From the NCBI GenBank assembly GCA_001566295.1, contig KQ964255.1:434001-498000 (forward strand): 64,000 nt of DNA, in the 5' to 3' direction. The DNA is from Microdochium bolleyi. Lineage: Eukaryota > Ascomycota > Sordariomycetes > Xylariales > Microdochiaceae. How positions within the stretch are numbered: the stretch's first letter is position 1; each line of letters opens with the position of its first letter. Below are positions 23,568-35,789 of the stretch, piece by piece. Under the pieces are notes generated by a model, which worked only from the letters and a program-made list of their open reading frames with translations, was not told where the DNA came from and searched no databases. Both the position numbers and the translations under genes were made by a program.

Positions 23568-26373
23568 GTTGACGTGATTCTGATAGCTAAAGCAAATTGC
23601 CACTGTCTGCAAAGAGTGTCTGAGGGTCTTGTTTCTTTGTTCGAAATCGTGTCAGTTGACAGCACTGAGTAATGAACGGACCTAAACGGCGCTCACTCAC
23701 CCAAGAGCTTACGTTGCTACATATGTGAGTTTCGCGGTCAGCCAGTGTCATGAATTCGAAGGCGTGTAGCTTACAGGAACGAGTTGGGGCGAAAGGCAAT
23801 TTGAGAGCTCAGGCACAATACCCAACACGTTATCAGCTCAATGTTGTTAGCCGAGCCAGGCTGGCGGGCTATTTGTAGCAGAGTATGACTGTCTCAAGTT
23901 GAGCGGTCAGAAGTCAAGAATGTGACCAGTGCAAGCAATACCGCAAGCACAAAACACCAAGCGAGTGATCTGTACAGATGACCGAAGTCAGCTCTTTCCA
24001 CAAGATCCGAGAACATACTGAGGCTTTTGCTGATGGGGAATTTTGTCCAGTTTACATCTGAGAGGGAGGTGAAGGTTGTGCCTACAGTCGCAGGCGACGT
24101 TGGGAGAATACAACTGTGGAGGGAGAGGATTACCACTGACCTGAGAGAAGATATTGAAGATGCTGGCTGAGCCAGCATGAGATCGACTTGCGCAAAGCCA
24201 AGAGAGTGTGACACGAGATCGAGGATGTTGACTTCACGATGATCAAGTGAGGTGGGCGAGAACGGACAAGAGGTATAACCTTGCCAAGAAAGAGAAGAAG
24301 ACCAAAACACGGGCAGAAAATGACCATGGAAACAACTTTGAGCCTCTGGGCACCAGCTCACGATCATACCAGGAGGAAAACTGTATTTTCATTGGCTGAT
24401 GGAATAGACTAAACATGAATGAGCTCATGGTCTAGGCGGAGAACAATGCAGGGTCAGGAACAATGATCTGGACATCGGCCCAAGGCAGGCATGGTCTAAC
24501 ATCCGACGAATTAGACCCCGGCCGATATCGCTGAAAACTCCTCCGATGTAGTTTTGAGCATCGTGGTCAATTTTGGGCGGTGTCTGACGATCCGATCGTC
24601 CCTGGGAATGAGGCTTCGGTGAAGAGCCTAGGTAGGAAGGTTGTTGAGGGGCGGAAACGGAATATGATACTTGCCAGGTCGTTGGCAGGGAAGAATTCTT
24701 AAGAAGAATTCTTCTTCTCCACGTGACGGAGGGGCAAACGCGTCAACGGGAAGGCGCATTGTCAATGATGGTAGTAGCTTCACGGTCCGATACCTCCTGA
24801 GCACATCAAGAGGACGGCTTTGATCACTCGGCCATCCAAGCGGAGGATCCGTACATGTCCCACGGGTCTGTTGATCGGACCTTGTTTCCTTCGTGCGAAA
24901 GATTCGATGTTTTCCCTCCGAAGACTGGATCAAGAGTGTGTCGTGAATATTCCGGCTTCTGACTCTACACACCGACCTTGCACCCACTCGCCCTTCCCGC
25001 TTCGCCGCTCAACACCAGCCAACGTCAAATGCTTCAACATGGCCACTAGATTCTGCGCCTAGTTCAGCTCACTGTGCCAGATTTGCGAAGACGTACAGAT
25101 GCGCGCGATTCATGAGGCCCGCAGCATCTTGCACTTTGGAAAGCGCCTCGCAGGCCCTGTTGTTGTGACCGGTCTTACAATATTATTGCACAGAGCAAGC
25201 GTTCAGAAGTGATGGGAAAGAGTTAATGAATCTAACTGGACCTTACCTGATAGATGGATCTTCTTTTTGTTCTTCTTGGAAACACTATCATCCTCGAGTT
25301 AGAGTGCTCCGCTCGTTATACCTGTCTAGCAGACCTCTGGAAACCCACAAAGGTTCAGGCACTCGCAGCCACGGATCATGTATACCCTTAGATACACTTA
25401 CGCAGGCAACAACGTCACTACTTGTAGAAATCGATCGTGGGTGCAGTGTGAGGCACGGCCGGTATAGGCTTAGTCAGCCTGCCAATGAGCAATCTGCGGC
25501 TAGAGATGCAGGGACGTTGTCAAACTGCCCGTATGCGCCTTGTGGCGTCAGCCTGCATCTGTGAGCGGGCTCTCCAGGTGGCCACCCAGGCATGTGAAGC
25601 CTGCGTCGCAGGTCGACCAGCCGCAAGACGTACGTATCTCTAGGATTATGTATGGTCAGGCGCATGCTTCGCTTCGGCCCGGCCAACACACACCCGTGAT
25701 CAACCGTGGTTGCGGGGGAGCCTGGCATACGTAACCCGGCTTGGGGCCGCCGTCGGGACGCGTTGCTCGTGGGGGCTGTGTTCGCCAAGCACAAGCCAGG
25801 AGTCGTCACGGTTGCCACCAGCTGACCTCTGCCCGCGCCGCGGCGGGATGTTTCCAGAACAAGCAGGCAGGATAAATAAAGAATGCACCTGACCCTCAAT
25901 AAACGTCAGACGTTAGCTCGAGCCGTCTGCCTGCGTCCAGATTGCCCGTGTCCACAAAGGTAAAAACAGCTCCAAGGGTTCCCAGCAGCTGTCCCCTCCC
26001 CGAGGGCGCTGCTCCACCCCCAGCGCCCCCGATCCCACGCGCCCAGCCAATCGAGGGGCCCGTCCCTGGTCCCTGTTCCATGGTTGTTTCGACTCATAAG
26101 CATAACAGCACTCTGACACCGGAATCCCAGGCACCAACCAAAGAAGCGATACGACACATAAGGCACATCGCACCAGCGCCCGCCGGCCAAGGATCAGAGT
26201 GACTCCTCGTCAGGCTGCAGCCTCGCCGTCCAGACCAACCGCTCCCAGACCGCCTCGGCCGTGTCTCGACACACACCAAGCACCAAGCTCCGAGCTCTCC
26301 TCTTCGACCACTCGACCCCCAATCTGTCGCAGCACGCCCCCTCTGCTCGGAAACAACCAACACTCTATCCGCG
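23568..26373. other. Divergent intergenic region between the RRM and Lsb5 genes
   Basis: A 2.8 kb region between two start codons. A minus-strand frame at 23894-24367 ends in a hydrophobic stretch but lacks any motif and lies in the expected promoter or leader of the RRM gene. Two adjacent palindromes occur at 24691-24716. The 300 bp before the Lsb5-like ATG are C-rich and pyrimidine-rich, as in fungal promoters. No other gene recognised. Confidence 0.55.
24691..24716. repeat. Two adjacent EcoRI-centred palindromes
   Basis: AAGAATTCTT (24691-24700) is followed directly by the perfect 16 bp palindrome AAGAAGAATTCTTCTT (24701-24716). The GAA/TTC triplets resemble heat-shock-element half sites, but their spacing is not the regular 5 bp step of a canonical element. 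Confidence 0.8.
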
Positions 26374-28182
26374 ATGAAATCCTTGAAGAAGATCAAAGCG
26401 TCTATATCGCGCAAGACTAGCGGCGACAGCAACGGCAACACCCAGAATGGCAATGGTTCCGGTACGTCCCCTTCCTTGGAGCGAGCTTGGCTCACAGCTT
26501 CCGGTCGCTACACTGTTTGCTGACTCTCGTGTCCCATCCCCGCAGGCGAGTCGATTCCCCGGATACGCGCCGATACCTCTGACGACCCTCAAGGCGACGG
26601 GCCCGAGGCTGTAGCCGCCCGCAATGTGGTACGTTCTCAAGAAACAAATTCCTTCGCTACAGCTTCGTGCCAAGGCGTGACAACGGGGCATCGCGCTTAC
26701 ATTGTGTGTGCGCGCATCCGATCAGAGGCTCTTCTGCGAGTCTGGCGCCGGCCCAAACTCCAACGACGACTACATCTACCTCCCCGCGATCGTCGACGCC
26801 GCCGAGTCCTCGCCCGAGGCCGCCGCCGAGTGCGCGCGCGTGATACGGCAGTACCTGCGCAAGGCCTACAAGAACTCCCCGTCCTTCCAGTACAACGCCA
26901 TCATGCTGATGCGCATCCTGACCGACAACCCCGGCCCCACGTTCACGCGAAACCTCGACGTCAAGTTCGTCGAGACTTGCAAGGCGATCCTCAACTCGCC
27001 CGACCGCAGGGTCAACCAGATCATGATGGACACGCTGGACGCCTTTGAGCACCAGAAGGCCGGCGACGAGGGCCTGGGGATGTTGATTATCATGTGGCAG
27101 GGGGAGAAACAGAAGGCGCTGCAAAAGTCGGGAGGAGCCATGGTAAGTCGCGATCACGCACCCATGGGGAGGGGCGCGCAGCAGCATCCCCCATAGTAGA
27201 CTGATACTGACGATTCCGACACGGTCAGCCATTCGGCTGGCAGCCGCCATCGCAGCACATGCAGACGCGCGCTCCCGACCCGCACTCGCAAAACTACTTC
27301 GCCCGGCAGCACGCGCCGCGGCGCACGCTGCCCGACCCGGTCGAGCTGGCAGGCCGCCTCGAGGAGGCGCGGACGTCGGCCAAGGTCCTGCACGACATTG
27401 TCGCCAACACGCCGCCGCAGGAGGTCCTGGGCAACGAGCTGATCAAGGAGTTCGCGGACCGGTGCCTGAGCGCGAGCCGCAGCATACAGGGGTACATGAG
27501 CGCCACGCAGCCCGCGCCGGACCACGAGACGATGGAGAGCCTGATCGACACCAACGAGCAGCTGCAGGCGTCGATGAGTCTGCACCAGCGCGCCATGCTG
27601 AACGCGCGGAAGCAGGCCGGGCTGATGACGCCGCAGGGCCAGGACGAGCCGAGCCCCGTGACGGAGACGAACGATCCGAACGTCCCCGGGTCGCGGAGGT
27701 ACTCGCCGGTCAGCGAGGACGAGGATGCCGCCGCGCGCGCCCAGATCGGGCCGAGACCGGGCGGCGGCAAGGGCAAGCATCGAGACCTCGAGTCGTCCGG
27801 CGCAGCCGGGATCTCAAGGTCGCACACGCCGCGCGTGGAGGACGACCCTTTCAAAGACCCGGAGCCGGAATACCGAGCCGGCGGCAGCAGCAGCAACGCC
27901 GCTTCGGGCAGCAAAGGCAAGGCGCGGCACGACGATGACGGCGACAACAGCGGCGGCTACCAGCCGCAGAGGCTCTTCGACGAGCCGTTCCACCCGGGCT
28001 TCGGCACGACGACGCCGAGCTACCTCGGCCGGCAGGAGAGCGCGGTGGGCAAGGAGGCCATGTCCGGAGCGGCCGGCGGATCCTCGTCGCTGGCGAATCG
28101 GGCTCCGCCACCGCCGCCGTCATCTGCGCCCGCGCCGCATGAGTCTGATGACAGACCACGAGAACCCACTTACCGATACTAG
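26374..28182 (+). CDS. Lsb5-like VHS-GAT domain endocytic adaptor, four exons
   Basis: Exons 26374-26461, 26546-26628, 26726-27142 and 27229-28182, with introns of 84, 97 and 86 bp, give 513 residues. After a basic start (MKSLKKIKASISRK), residues about 40-190 form a VHS/ENTH-type helical domain (YLPAIVDAAESS, NAIMLMRILTDNPGPTFTRN, GLGMLIIMWQGEKQ). A GAT three-helix domain follows at about 231-325 (DPVELAGRLEEARTSAKVLH ... HQRAMLNARKQ). The last 180 residues are disordered, ending in a proline run (APPPPPSSAPAP) suited to SH3 binding. In yeast Lsb5 binds the WASP homologue Las17, Sla1, Arf3 and ubiquitin, linking cortical actin to endocytosis and sorting. The domain order and length fit. The role in this fungus is inferred. 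Confidence 0.88.
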
Positions 28183-31100
28183 GCCGGGATGTCTTGAAAC
28201 GAAGTACGAGTTCCACGGGTTTCTCTGTTCCCGATAAAGACACCAGCCCAAGTCATACAGTTGCGGAACATGGGCCTGGATCTTTGGAGACAGCCAAGAA
28301 TTGATGAGATGGGGCGGCAGTTTTCTACTTATTTGATCAACCTTCTCCCGAGTCTTATTCCCACCTGCGAGACTTTTTGGTGACGAAGGAGGGAAAAGGA
28401 GAGCTCCTGACTCTGTCGTTGCGACATCACGTGTCGAGCATGTTGGCAAACTGGTTTCTGCACTACTCGTATATATACACACACACACACACATGTTTAT
28501 CTGTATCTAGCGTGAGAATACCGAAAATACTTGCTTGTTGTTGTTACTGCTGTCAAAAGCTGGACTCGTGTTGCTTGTGATCCAGAGAACGTTTGATAAG
28601 CTCGGCATTAGCTGGGCCATCGAGGCTGTCTTACTTTCCCCCGGCAGGCAGGCAGGCACACATCCATGCAGGGACACAGGCGGTCAGTGCGAAGTGCCTT
28701 GCTCCAGATTCTGCTCGACCGCCCGCGAGGATCGTTGTGTCGAACCGGCCTCTACTGAGTACCACATGTTGTTTGGCACAAGCAAATGGTGGTCTTCACA
28801 AGAAGTCCAAGCCGCAATGTGCAATTACAGTGGAAATTGCGTAGGACACGGGACTGGGAAACCTTAATCTGGGACCCAAGCTGGACTCATCAAGATCCTT
28901 GGAAGGCGCCTGGTTCCGGCCGAGTTCAAAGACCCCGGACGAAGATTGCCAGAGCGTCTCGGACTCCGCTCCGTCGCCGCCCGCACCAATGGTAGGGGAC
29001 ATGAAGGTCTGTTCGCTCTTGAGCTGGACGACGGGTGCTGCCGGTTTCATCATAGAGCAATGCGGCAGGTATCTAGGCACGAAGATCTTCTGTTCCGCGG
29101 TACGCGCCTCGGAAGCAGGCACCCTTGAGGGCAATCTCGGCCGGGCCCGGGCCATCCTTTGTGTCGAAGAAAACCCCAGCGCCACAAAATGAGCATCGCC
29201 ATCTGAAGTCAAAATACGATCTAGATCGCGAAATTCTGTCTGTGATGCCTCTCTGGGCAATAAGTTGGGACGATCGGCGGGGCTTTGTCGATCAAGTGAT
29301 GGTTGTGATGAGGAGAGGGGTTCCGGAATCTCAGCCCTGTTGCAGACCCTGGTTCTGAGTCGAATGCCTGCTGATACCATACATGGAAAAAGCAAAGTAG
29401 GATGCAGGAAGAGCAGCCGCAAGTGATCAGACTACTCCGAAACCGGGATGAGATGCCGGCGAGCACTAATAGCGTGCCTGATATTTGTGACATGGTTCAG
29501 AGTCTGGACGAACGGCGGTCAACTAGCGATGCGGCTCGGAAAGTGTACCTCAAGGTACGGAGTAGTTCGCGACCCCTAAAACCTAGATCCCACGTCTGGC
29601 AACAAAAGTTCCCGGTGTGTCGTACTGGTGTGACAACAAAGTAGTTGTGCACGGCCAGATTCCAAATCGAATAAGCGATTGCCTGCTCCTTTGAATGCCC
29701 GCGGCTCAAGGGATACCTATGCAAGCAGGAGCCAACAAACCGACTCGCACCTCACAGCTCACAGCGCTGATGCTTTGGTCATTGCTTCCCCGGTGCTGGA
29801 AACCAATCGGGGCTCAAGAACTGGCTCTGCATCCGCAAGTGGCCCCCGAGCACACGAGCCAGGACAAGGATCCCAGGAATTCTGCAGTGAGCTACGTTTA
29901 ATGACAAACCGCTGCCCGCCGCCTCCGCCACCGTTTTGGCAGCGTCGCAATGCACGTGACAACCCTCACGATAGCCGCCGGACGAGATGTATGGAGAGGC
30001 AGAGGGCGGCTGCGGTTGTTTGTCGCAACAGTGCCTGAATGAGGCCCCTTTCCGTTTGAGAGTCAGCAGCCTGCTTTCTTTCTTGTGGTAATGGACAGAC
30101 GCTGGTTGATCCGAGCATTGCAGGCCGGCACCATGGCCGGGCGAGTTGCCTGCCGGCGTCGGTTGGACAGCCGTGGACAGGATGAGGCTGATGCAGGGTT
30201 GGGCCTGTGCTGTGGGCGGTGCGCCACCAACGCTCACAGTTGCGATTGGGCGTGATTGGTGCAGGGGTTTGCGGTGTCTCGCGACCATGTCCCGATTTGG
30301 GAAGTCTTTGCAGCCGCTCCAGAGGCTGCCGAGGTGCCGCAGGTTGGGGACGCAGCGCAGTCTCACAAGAAGCGAGTGCAGCTGTCAACGCGGGACCCGC
30401 CACGGAGGTGCGGCTCTTGACCCGAGCTGCCGGGTTCGTATTCCATGACACCCGGGGAGTGCTTCTTTGCCCAAGATCGCATACGATGTGTCGGTGTGGC
30501 ACGCGAGAAGACGATGTGGAGGACCGAGCAGATGCGTCAGGGAGGGGGCGGACGACGGGGCACGGTGCGCAGCAGAACACGACTTGTCGTCACTGTCGTT
30601 GATGGCGAGCTGCGGACTTGGGGCTGGACCGGTACTATCCGTGGAGAGGATCGAATGGAGAGCAGCAACGTCGAAGCTGGACGAGGAGCCAGTGCAGGGC
30701 AGCCACGAGGCAGGCAGGGATCTGTTGCAGGAGCGACTCAGCAGTGGATGCCTGAGGCGCGCTAGAATCGTCTTGGCAGCCGCCCTGGCCTTTGCTGCTT
30801 TGGGCGATTCTTGCGAACCACAACCGCAACCACGCATTCCCAACGTTGCTCTCTGACTGCATGGTTGACCGTCCAGTTCCCACCACACGCAGTACGCAGC
30901 AATTACGCACACCTCGCTGCACCCGTCCTCGCAAGCGACTCGACAGCATGGGAGTCATCCGGGGCACCCCCCCCTCCCCCGGCCCCCTCTCCTCGGCAAG
31001 AAGCCCCCCGATCTGCTGCATCCAAGCATGTCAACTCAAGATTGACGGAAGACGCCGAACAAGTTGGACCACGACTCGGACGGGAAGCTTGGCCGCTACT

Positions 31101-31938
31101 TCGCTAGCCAGCCCACCCCAGTCCCCGCGCTCTGACCTGCCATCTCGAGTCCAAGAGCATTGCTCTGAAGCACGACTTTGACCGCCATGGGGCCAGGGAC
31201 AAGGACCCATCCCCCAGGCATCGGCAGATGACCGTCCCTGGAGGTCGACACGCAGGCTTTGGCGTCTTCTCGAAGGCAGCTCGGGCCACAGCGCAACGGG
31301 CCGCTCGCTCCATCTCCCTCACACGTACATAGTGTGCAATTATCACCCCAACAAGAATCTTCCCTCGAGGGCAGGCCGGCACAGCAGCAGCTCGCTGACA
31401 CACGGACGCAGCACCCGCAGCTCTGCCCCTCCTCGGTGCATCGTCGTGAATAACACCACATCGAGCTAGCTTGCCCTCTGCATGCCACGGAGGGTTCTCC
31501 GCATACATACATGCACCCTGCACCCAAGGGTCCCTGTCTTGCAGACCTGGCTACACGTCGTCGTTGTCATTCTTGTTGTTGTCGTCGTCTCTGCTACCAG
31601 CAAGCTGCTTCTAGCCATCCTTGCATCTGCCAAGCCCGCCCTGTCGTTATCAATTTCCACCTGGCTCGGGTAAAATACCTTTGCCCTGCTCCTCCGATTT
31701 TCGAGGAATCATCCGACTGGGAGCACGCCACCCTTCTTCTGTCGCCTCTCGTTGAAGTTGCTCACATTTGAATTTGTCGAACTCTTCGGCCACCACCCAG
31801 ATGGTCTCGTCAGAATTGCTGTGTCGGACACAGACACGGCCAAGTCCCTCATCCGCATTCATTGAGAAGGATCACCGCTTCAAACATGCTCGCTCGCACA
31901 TAGCTGCTACGCCGCGGCCCCGGGTCACAGGATGGTCA
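28183..31938. other. 3.7 kb gene-free stretch between the Lsb5 and F-box genes
   Basis: Both flanking genes are on the plus strand. There is a short dinucleotide repeat at 28477, a C-run cluster at 30967-30987 and a CT/GT-rich promoter-like region from about 31540 to the F-box start. Frames such as 28796-29422 (-) and 30385-30912 (-) overlap other frames and carry no motif. No RNA gene recognised. Confidence 0.55.
28477..28493. repeat. (AC)8 dinucleotide microsatellite
   Basis: Eight AC units plus one base, preceded by a short TA run (TATATA), 295 bp after the stop codon of the Lsb5-like gene, so probably in or just past its 3' untranslated region. Confidence 0.9.
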
Positions 31939-33583
31939 ATGGACAGCCTCAGCACAGAGCTTATAGCTCTCATCACATCACAGGTAAGGCTGAATTCTTG
32001 CCTCCTGAAACCCCTGACCATGGGTCGACAGCAACAGCTTCTGACGAATTCCTCGCAGCTTCGAGAAATAGATGCTCGGTCGCTTGCGGCTGTGCGACTC
32101 GTCTCAAGAAGGCTATGTGCCATATCGACACCCATCAAGTACGAGAGTCTGCGCCTGACAGAGGACATCGTGGCGCCTGAGGCCGAGACTTGCATGAGCG
32201 AAGCGCTCAAAGATATCTTCTCGCACACAAAGCACGTGGAGGTACTCGGCGAGCTCGAGCCTGAACACGTCAAGCGTTTTCTGGCCCGCATCCATAATCT
32301 GAAAACTATAAGGTAAGAACACGCCGGCAACTTTCCAAGATTACTTGCGGTTCAGGAGCTTGTATTGATGTTCTCCCAGGTGGAAGTACCAAGATTCACA
32401 ACTTTGCTCGGGGGGCTATTGGCTACCATCCGATGTTCTGAAGTCGTGCTCCCAGTTTCGGCCACGTCTGCGACTTTCCATCGAAGACCTCCCACTCGAA
32501 CAATTCTCTGGCTCGGGCCACGACGCATATCTTCAAGCGATACCCGCGCTTCTCCTCGTTTCTCTAAAAGCCGAATGCCGCTTTCCTCTTCGCACACCGC
32601 AGCTCGACTCGCTTAAACGACTCTTGATCGCGTCGAAAGGGCTGGAGAAGCTCAACTACAATGACAAAGGGCAAGGAACGCGCTTCTCCTTCTGCCCAGG
32701 CGAGACGATGCCGCCCCTTTGTGAGCTCGAATTGCGATCGTATGACTGGGACCACACAGCAACGGAGGCTCGAGCGCACTGGGATTTCTCGCGGCTCCGG
32801 AAGCTTGTCCTGGTTGACGTCCCTCTCAACAAGTTCTTGTCCTCGGTCCCAGCTTCTTCTCTGGGCCATCTCAGACACCTCGAATGTGGGGACTTTAATC
32901 ACGGCTCACCAGAGGTGCGTCGAGCCACGACGGCAGCGCTGGCTTCGCTCATAGACCAGATCCAGGAGCTAGACGAGCTCAAGATCATCTGCCACACCAC
33001 GCAGTTTCCCATCGATGTCCTCTTGGCACACGGCCAGTCACTCAGGTCTCTGCGCTACCGGGACCACGTAGGCTTTACCGAGGATGACGTATGCTGCCCT
33101 ACTTTGACGGTGAAAGACCTCAGCCGAGTTTCTCGCGGCATGCCTTGTTTAGAAAGTATTGAGCTCGACTGGGAGGGGAAACTGTTCCCACAGGGACCTC
33201 GCGAATTTCTCTCGGTTCTCTGCCAGTTTCCGCAGCTCAGGAATTTGACTTTGCACGTACAGACCTTGATCGACCCGTTCGACGAGGATGTGGACATGGA
33301 AGGCGACAAGGACCTAACCGCGGCAGGCGAGATGTTCAAGTTTCTGGTCCGCGAGGCCGAGCAGCAACACACCCGGACAGGCCAAGGAAGCAGGCTCAAG
33401 TGGGAGCGGATCACGATCAATGTGGGCGGCTGGCGGCCTGTGCAGATGCGGCGCCTGGGCGCAGCCTGGCGGGAACGGAATCGTCTGGGAACCTACGCCG
33501 AGAGGTGTTTTGTCTTTGAGAGGCTGCCCCCAACGTCCATCGCCGAGTACAACATGTTCGAGAGGTCCAACATCCGCGAATGA
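31939..33583 (+). CDS. F-box protein with leucine-rich C-terminal region, three exons
   Basis: Exons 31939-31983, 32059-32312 and 32380-33583 give 500 residues. The F-box is at about 3-45: LSTELIALITSQ joined by splicing to LREIDARSLAAVRLVSRR. F-box proteins bind Skp1 and present substrates to SCF ubiquitin ligases. The remainder has irregular leucine-rich repeat-like segments (SFLGHLRHLE-type SSLGHLRHLECGDF, LDELKIICHT, LESIELDWEGK, LRNLTLHVQTL), the usual substrate-binding arrangement in fungal F-box/LRR proteins. Intron 1 is 75 bp, stop-free and in frame, so the unspliced frame also stays open (M at 31801 upstream); it would insert 25 residues inside the F-box. I chose the ATG at 31939 because the F-box begins right after it. 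The substrate is unknown. Confidence 0.8.
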
Positions 33584-34732
33584 TCAGGAGCGAGTCTGAC
33601 CACGTTAGGATGGCCATAGTGCTCTTTTTCGGCTCAGCGGCAGCCGCCACGTACCTGAGAAGACTGAGCCATCAGAGACGTTGAAGGCGGCCAAACGATG
33701 AGATAGCATTGAGTCACCGAGAGAGTTGCGACGCGACATGCTGCAGGGCGGAGCAGTCCACGAAGCACTCGTGACGATGCACATGATAGCGGCTCACGAC
33801 GATACGCAGGTCCTGCACGTCAACACTGCCATACTCTGAAGGCAGCGTGCTGAATTGCACCTCACCGTCGTGGCGTCCACAACACGATGCAGGCACCGGA
33901 GAAAGCCGATGTCTGGGCAGAGCCCCACGTGAACAGAAGAGGATACTGAGGTCCCTGCTTGCACCTCCTCACAGATACTACATTAATTAAAAGCAAGTAG
34001 CTATCCAGCTTCTCTGTCTTGGCTCTTTCACATGATGCATAGTTTCAAACGAAATACCAGTCCACAACCCAACGCGATGTCCCAGTGAGATGTTCAACTC
34101 ACCTGGCTGTCGGGCCACCGACTCGCACAGGAACTCCCGCAAATCGAGCCCGCGGCCTCGGCGCGCCAGAAATTATCAATCATTGCGGTCCGATACACCA
34201 CATAGCAATACACTTAACCCATGGGATAGCGATCTAGGATGTGACACACACAGCTTGGACTCGATGCTAAGGATGAGGGGGGCCAGAATCCATCTCCCTC
34301 GGAGGTGTGTCGTCTGGGATTGGTGAGAGTCTTTCACGATGCCATGGAGAGTGAGGTTGGAAGTACGACGATGCCCATCTTGTTGTCTCACTCCTCCTCC
34401 TTCCCCATTCTCGTCACGAAGAGCTGAACAACACCAGAGGACCAGATCGCACGTATCTTGACACCCTACTGGACGGAGGAAGAGGGGTACAGCGACGGGT
34501 CCGCGGTCTAGGCTTGCCGGTCTGCTTGCCATGGCAGACAGTACGGGGCATGATCTGAGAGTGATCTCGTTGCTTATGAAGTTCTTCATTTTCCGTCAAT
34601 AGCTTCGAACGAAAACACGAAGATATCGATACTTGCTGCATCATTACTTCCACCTGCGTTGCAAGACTGCATCCTCAAGACCAGATCCGAAACGACCGAC
34701 ACATAACACCACGTCATGTCCTGACAACTCTA
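33584..34732. other. Convergent intergenic region between the F-box and methyltransferase genes
   Basis: A 1.15 kb region holding two 3' ends. Somewhat AT-rich around 33980-34040. No gene, RNA or repeat recognised. Confidence 0.6.
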
Positions 34733-35789
34733 TCACAGCGACGCTCCCTCCGCAGCCCCGGCAGCGCCGGGCTTCCGGCCCCGAGCAATCACACACTGCC
34801 TTTTGAAGCTCTTCCCGTGGTTCGCAAAGTCGAACTCGCCGAGATCCACGATCGCGAACCCCTCCCCTGCCCCAGCCGAAGTGAACATGTCGCGCAGCTC
34901 CTGCTCGCTGAAGCCGTGCTTGGCGATGGTGTGCGCCGACGCGTGGCCGTGCGTGTCATGCCCCGGGTGCGTGAGGAAGTCCCAGATCGCGAGGACGCCG
35001 CCGGGCCGCAGCCGCTCGACGAGCCGTGCCGCCGCGAGCTGCGGGTCCGCGAAGTGGTGGAAGCCGCCCCCGACGGCGGCGATGTCGAAGGAGTGGAACT
35101 CGGCGGACGAGAGGTCGGTGGAGGCCGGGGTCGAGGGGTCGGCGGTGAGGTCGCCTTGTACCGCGTGCCACTGGTCTGGCGAGTGGTCCTGTTGGTCGAT
35201 GTGAGCACTAATGCAAAGGCGACCAAGTTTTAAGTTGACGCAGGCGGGACTTACATCTTCCTGTGCTCGCTTGTTGTAGACCTCGACCATCTGCGGCGAG
35301 AGGTCAATGCCGACGCACTGGTCTACGTACTCGCCAAGGGTCTGCCGAGTACCTGTGTTAGCTTGAAGTCAAGATATGCTGACGCTTTGTGTGCAGCGAA
35401 GAACGCAGTAAGGCAGCAGAGTCCTCCGCTTCTTCCGCACCAAGTGGACAGGGCCGGCACTCACCCTCGAAACCATTCCCGTCCCGCAAGCATAGTCGAG
35501 CAGCCTCACCGGTTGTGCTGAAACTTGCTCGTCGGTGGCATTCGCCTTCTTCCAGTCAGCGCCGATGACGTCGACATTGTCCCGGATCGCGTTGGTGAGC
35601 TTCTGGATGAGCTCGCCGTGCCGCGTGTCATAGGTGGCTGCCTCCTTGCTGTTTGTCGAGGACGACGAAGTCAAGTTAGCACGGTTTCAGTCCTGAGTGC
35701 TGCGCGGACAACGGGTGATGGAGAGGGTGCAGGAGAACATACTCGAAGTACTCCTTGTTCTGGTGGGTGATGCTGTGGTCGTGCGCCAT
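34733..35789 (-). CDS. Class I SAM-dependent methyltransferase, four exons
   Basis: Exons 35789-35743, 35648-35465, 35341-35255 and 35188-34733 give 257 residues. Introns are 94, 123 and 66 bp. SAM-binding motif I is VRLLDYACGTGMVSR with the glycine loop at 65-73. GIDLSPQMVEVYN follows as the acidic strand-2 motif, then DIAAVGGGFHHFADP (motif IV region) and LRPGGVLAIWDFL (post-motif). This is a small soluble methyltransferase of the Ubi/COQ5-like fold. The substrate cannot be read from the sequence, and no biosynthetic neighbours suggest one. The C-terminal tail is short and basic. The 66 bp third intron is a stop-free multiple of three, so retention would keep the frame. Confidence 0.88.

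Noticed and set aside
23894..24428. Minus-strand frame ending in a hydrophobic stretch, possible small membrane protein
   Set aside because: No conserved-looking segment, start codon poorly placed, and it lies in the expected upstream region of the RRM gene.
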